Source: JBBRHH01 sp038222915
GTDB lineage: Bacteria; Planctomycetota; Phycisphaerae; Tepidisphaerales; Tepidisphaeraceae
Direction: 5' to 3'
Length of the DNA stretch: 16,533 nt
Assembly: GCA_038222915.1 (NCBI GenBank)
Contig: JBBRHH010000060.1
Span: 1-16,533, forward strand
How positions within the stretch are numbered: the stretch's first letter is position 1; every line of letters starts with the position of its first letter. Positions 14,397 to 16,533 of the stretch are shown here, in pieces. The position numbers were made by a program, and so were the translations under genes. A model generated the notes under the pieces. The model was given only the letters and a program-made list of their open reading frames with translations. It made no database searches and was not told where the DNA came from.

Positions 14397-16052
14397 TTAA
14401 ATGGAGGTGTTAACGGCAGCCATTGCGCGAAGCTTGGCCATGGCCGATTGCTCGATTTGCCGAACGCGTTCCTTCGACAGGCCCATTCTTTGACCCACTT
14501 GTTCGTAGGTCGCGGGAGCGGATTCTTCCTCAAGCCCAAAGTGGGCTCGGAGCACGTCGCGTTCGCGCGTGTCGAGCTGGGAAAGAAGCTGATTGACCTC
14601 ATCGCGCTCGAGCATCCGGTGATTCACGCGCGCCGGACGCGCATCGGCGACTTCGGCCAGCACCCCTTCGCAAGCACCCGCGCATCGCTGTGCGTGAAGC
14701 ATCTGCGGAACGCTGCGGGCGAAGCCCTTCATGAGCGCCAACGTGGCGTAGGTGCTGAAGCGGTGGCCGCGATGGATGTCGAAACCCTCAACGGCGCGCA
14801 TGAGTGTGATGTTGCCGTCGCTGATAAGCTCCAAAAGCGAGAGACCCGGCCGGAGGTGTTTCTTGGCCACGCTGACGACAAGGCGAAGATTGGCTTGAAC
14901 GATCTGGTTTTTCGTTTCGGTGGCTCTGCGAAGCGAGGCTTCCATGATGTTCAGGTCGCGGTTGCGGGCAATTTCAGGATCGAGTCGGCGGCGGCCGCTA
15001 ATAAACTGGAACTTGTGGAAGTTGAACTTGAGGAACATTGCCCGTTCCTGGGCGGCCGAGAAAAGCGGGGTGCGGTAGAGTTCCTGCAGGTAGGGGGGCA
15101 GATCGCGCGGGATGCGCGACTCCTCGCGGCGCGGTTCATCGGCGAGGGCTTGCTGGGAAACGATCGCATCGATCGTCGTGGCCGCGTCTTCGTCGTGGTA
15201 GAGGGTGTCATCGATGAATTTGATTTTCCGACGTGTAAGCCGCGCGATGCGCTCGTCGACGATCACGCGATAAATCGCGGAGCGCGGCCGGCAGTGGCGG
15301 CGGGCGAGGCGCTTGATGTCCGTGCCTTTGCGGTGCGCCTTCAGGATGCCGAGACGGTCGATCTCGGAAATGGGCTCGGCAGCGCTTACAAAGACGGCCT
15401 GCGCAACGTTTTCCTCATCGTGCTTGCGAACAATGTGCAGGACCGTGAGAGGCGAGCGGTGGAGCTTGCGTGCAATGCGGCGGGTGATTTCTCCGATGCA
15501 GCAATGGCACGCTTCGGCCAGGCGGCGGGCCCGGCGGAGAATGTCGTTCTTTTCGTCCTCGCCAACCTGCGAGAAGTTGGCGGCGCTTCCGACCTGCTGC
15601 TGATGCGAACCAAGGAAGCGTTCGACACTGCCGAGGAAGAAGCCCACGCGGCGCTTGCCGTCGGGAAACGTAAAGCGGCGGGCGGGAAGGCCGCGGCGAC
15701 GCCAGCGCTGGATCGTTTTGCTGGTGACGCTGAATTTCTGGCTGACGTTATCGATGGTGAGGACCGGCTCCCGAAGATTCTGGGTTTGGAGGTCCAGCCC
15801 GTCACTGACCTTCTCAATGAGAAGCCCGAGATCGTGATGAAGCGCCAAGCCGGTAAGCAGCTCGCTCGAATCGGTCTTGGGGTGATAGCCGGTGATCTTG
15901 AAGACGATGAAGTCGAGAGGGTAGGCCTTGGTTGGGTCGACGATATGAAGAAGATCCTCCGCTGCACTCAGTTGAGCAAAACGGGCGTCAGACGGAGTGA
16001 ACTCCATCTGGCGAGCCAGGTCGGCCATCGATACAAGGCGAAATTGGGCCAT
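14397..16052 (-). CDS. Sigma-70 family RNA polymerase sigma factor with N-terminal helix-turn-helix extension
   Basis: The 551-residue product joins a 300-residue N-terminal extension to a sigma-70 core. The extension contains YPLDFIVFKITGYHPK (about 44-59), a MerR/excisionase-like winged helix (102-149, VSQKFSVTSKTIQRWRRRGL) and two more helix-turn-helix-like stretches (about 175-212 and 240-275). Region 1.2 follows (316-344, LPPYLQELYRTPLFSAAQER), then region 2 (381-454, QANLRLVVSVAKKH to RFSTYATLALMKGFARS) and region 4 (484-541, LDTRERDVLRAHFGL and the DNA-reading helix GLSKERVRQIEQ). Region 3 is nearly absent. Sigma factors of this plan appear, as I recall, widespread in planctomycetes. 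The two Trp residues that help melt promoters in RpoD are Leu and Ala here. The ATG at 16052 follows GGGAG by six bases. glgP lies 171 bases downstream; a CHASE2 gene diverges. Confidence 0.88.
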   Translation of the reverse strand: MAQFRLVSMADLARQMEFTPSDARFAQLSAAEDLLHIVDPTKAYPLDFIVFKITGYHPKTDSSELLTGLALHHDLGLLIEKVSDGLDLQTQNLREPVLTIDNVSQKFSVTSKTIQRWRRRGLPARRFTFPDGKRRVGFFLGSVERFLGSHQQQVGSAANFSQVGEDEKNDILRRARRLAEACHCCIGEITRRIARKLHRSPLTVLHIVRKHDEENVAQAVFVSAAEPISEIDRLGILKAHRKGTDIKRLARRHCRPRSAIYRVIVDERIARLTRRKIKFIDDTLYHDEDAATTIDAIVSQQALADEPRREESRIPRDLPPYLQELYRTPLFSAAQERAMFLKFNFHKFQFISGRRRLDPEIARNRDLNIMEASLRRATETKNQIVQANLRLVVSVAKKHLRPGLSLLELISDGNITLMRAVEGFDIHRGHRFSTYATLALMKGFARSVPQMLHAQRCAGACEGVLAEVADARPARVNHRMLERDEVNQLLSQLDTRERDVLRAHFGLEEESAPATYEQVGQRMGLSKERVRQIEQSAMAKLRAMAAVNTSI

Positions 16053-16064
16053 GCGTGGCTCCCA

Positions 16065-16093
16065 AGTATGACGCGTTGGAGGGGGAGGGTCAA
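16065..16093 (-). promoter_or_regulatory. Weak candidate promoter close to the sigma gene start
   Basis: On the minus strand TTGACC (16088-16093) and CATACT (16065-16070) are 17 bases apart. Transcription would begin about six bases before the ATG and leave out the Shine-Dalgarno sequence, so this may be chance. Confidence 0.2.
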
Positions 16094-16229
16094 GATACAA
16101 ATCGGGCCCTTGGAGGCCGAAAATGCCACGTCAACCAACGCGAATCGCGCAAGTGCTTGCGCCCACATCATCGACGCAAAGGGAGGCGTGTATTGCAAAT
16201 TCGTGAGAGCGGTTGAAAATCACCGTCCA

Positions 16230-16533
16230 ATGACCCGGTCCCAACGCAGACGGCTGACATTAATGGCTCTTTCCGGCGGTATTCTAACCTTGCTGGTCGT
16301 CATTGCGGATACGTGGGGTTGGCTGTCCCGGCTGGAGGGTTGGTTTTACGACACACGGGCTCAGCGGTGCCAGCATTTCATGCCGGCTCCGACAACCCAA
16401 CTGGTCCACGTGGACATCGATGACGGCGCCATGGATGCGATCAGTGCGGAGATAGGGGAATGGCCTTGGCCGCGAAGCAAGATAGGGGAAATGCTGTATG
16501 TGATCCGGTCGGCCGGGGCGAAGGTGATTGCGA
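16230..16533 (+). CDS. CHASE2-domain sensor protein (partial, C-terminus outside window)
   Basis: The 101 visible residues start with a basic stretch and a transmembrane helix (about 10-29, LTLMALSGGILTLLVVIADTW) and then enter a CHASE2 domain: a segment with WFYDTRAQRCQHFMPAP, VHVDIDDGAMDAI and the family hallmark WPWPRSKIGEMLYVIRSAGAKVIA. CHASE2 is an extracytoplasmic sensory domain found ahead of adenylate/guanylate cyclase, histidine kinase, Ser/Thr kinase or diguanylate cyclase modules; the output domain is outside the window. I use the ATG at 16230, but in-frame GTG codons at 16203 and 16188 are possible, since no clear Shine-Dalgarno sequence precedes any of them. It is divergent from the sigma gene across 177 bases, so the two may share a control region. 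Confidence 0.88.
   Translation, partial: MTRSQRRRLTLMALSGGILTLLVVIADTWGWLSRLEGWFYDTRAQRCQHFMPAPTTQLVHVDIDDGAMDAISAEIGEWPWPRSKIGEMLYVIRSAGAKVIA

Overview
The window looks like a chromosomal segment of a planctomycete, perhaps of the Phycisphaerae group; this is inferred from gene content, not from any search. The clues are a primary-like sigma-70 factor with a long N-terminal extension of helix-turn-helix modules ahead of region 1.2, a prepilin with the planctomycete-style short N-terminus, a membrane protein with a CxxCGY...CPECG zinc ribbon, weak Shine-Dalgarno usage and GC-rich genes with strongly C/G-ending codons. I see no integrase, transposase, CRISPR array, tRNA or rRNA.

Left part (1-3610, minus strand): five genes lie head to tail with almost no spacing: a GH18 glycosidase, an M24B Xaa-Pro aminopeptidase, a previously easy-to-miss 51-codon gene that overlaps the peptidase stop by TTGA, a membrane-anchored HEAT-repeat protein, and a type II/IV prepilin-like protein running off the left edge. 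The spacing is so tight (2-nt gap, 4-nt overlap, 1-nt gap, 31-nt gap) that they probably form one translationally coupled operon driven from about 3660.

Middle left (3700-6520, plus strand): a promoter with a perfect TATAAT precedes rpsL and rpsG, which end in a strong GNRA-loop terminator with no fusA or tuf following. S12 carries Arg at position 88, a substitution known from streptomycin-resistant strains. After a short repeat-bearing spacer come a membrane-anchored short-chain dehydrogenase and a DUF1772 membrane protein.

Middle (6521-8302): a minus-strand zinc-ribbon membrane protein is followed, on its upstream side, by about 850 bases with no convincing gene. This stretch is the most structure-rich non-coding part of the window: a run of hairpins, a 13-bp bulged inverted repeat, a 15-bp direct repeat, a four-run G-quadruplex motif, and a 99-bp array of nine degenerate 11-bp units. 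The interval 6521-6727 holds nothing I can support.

Right part (8303-16533): on the minus strand sit a GT-C type membrane glycosyltransferase, a secreted coiled-coil protein, an alpha-glucan phosphorylase with its own terminator, and the sigma factor. Divergent from the sigma factor, a CHASE2-domain sensor begins and runs off the right edge. The phosphorylase and sigma factor are neighbours on the same strand, separated by 171 bases that contain an 11-bp direct repeat. No single new system is proven here; the best candidates for a second look are the coupled five-gene operon with its small gene, the structured non-coding block, and the sigma factor with altered promoter-melting residues.
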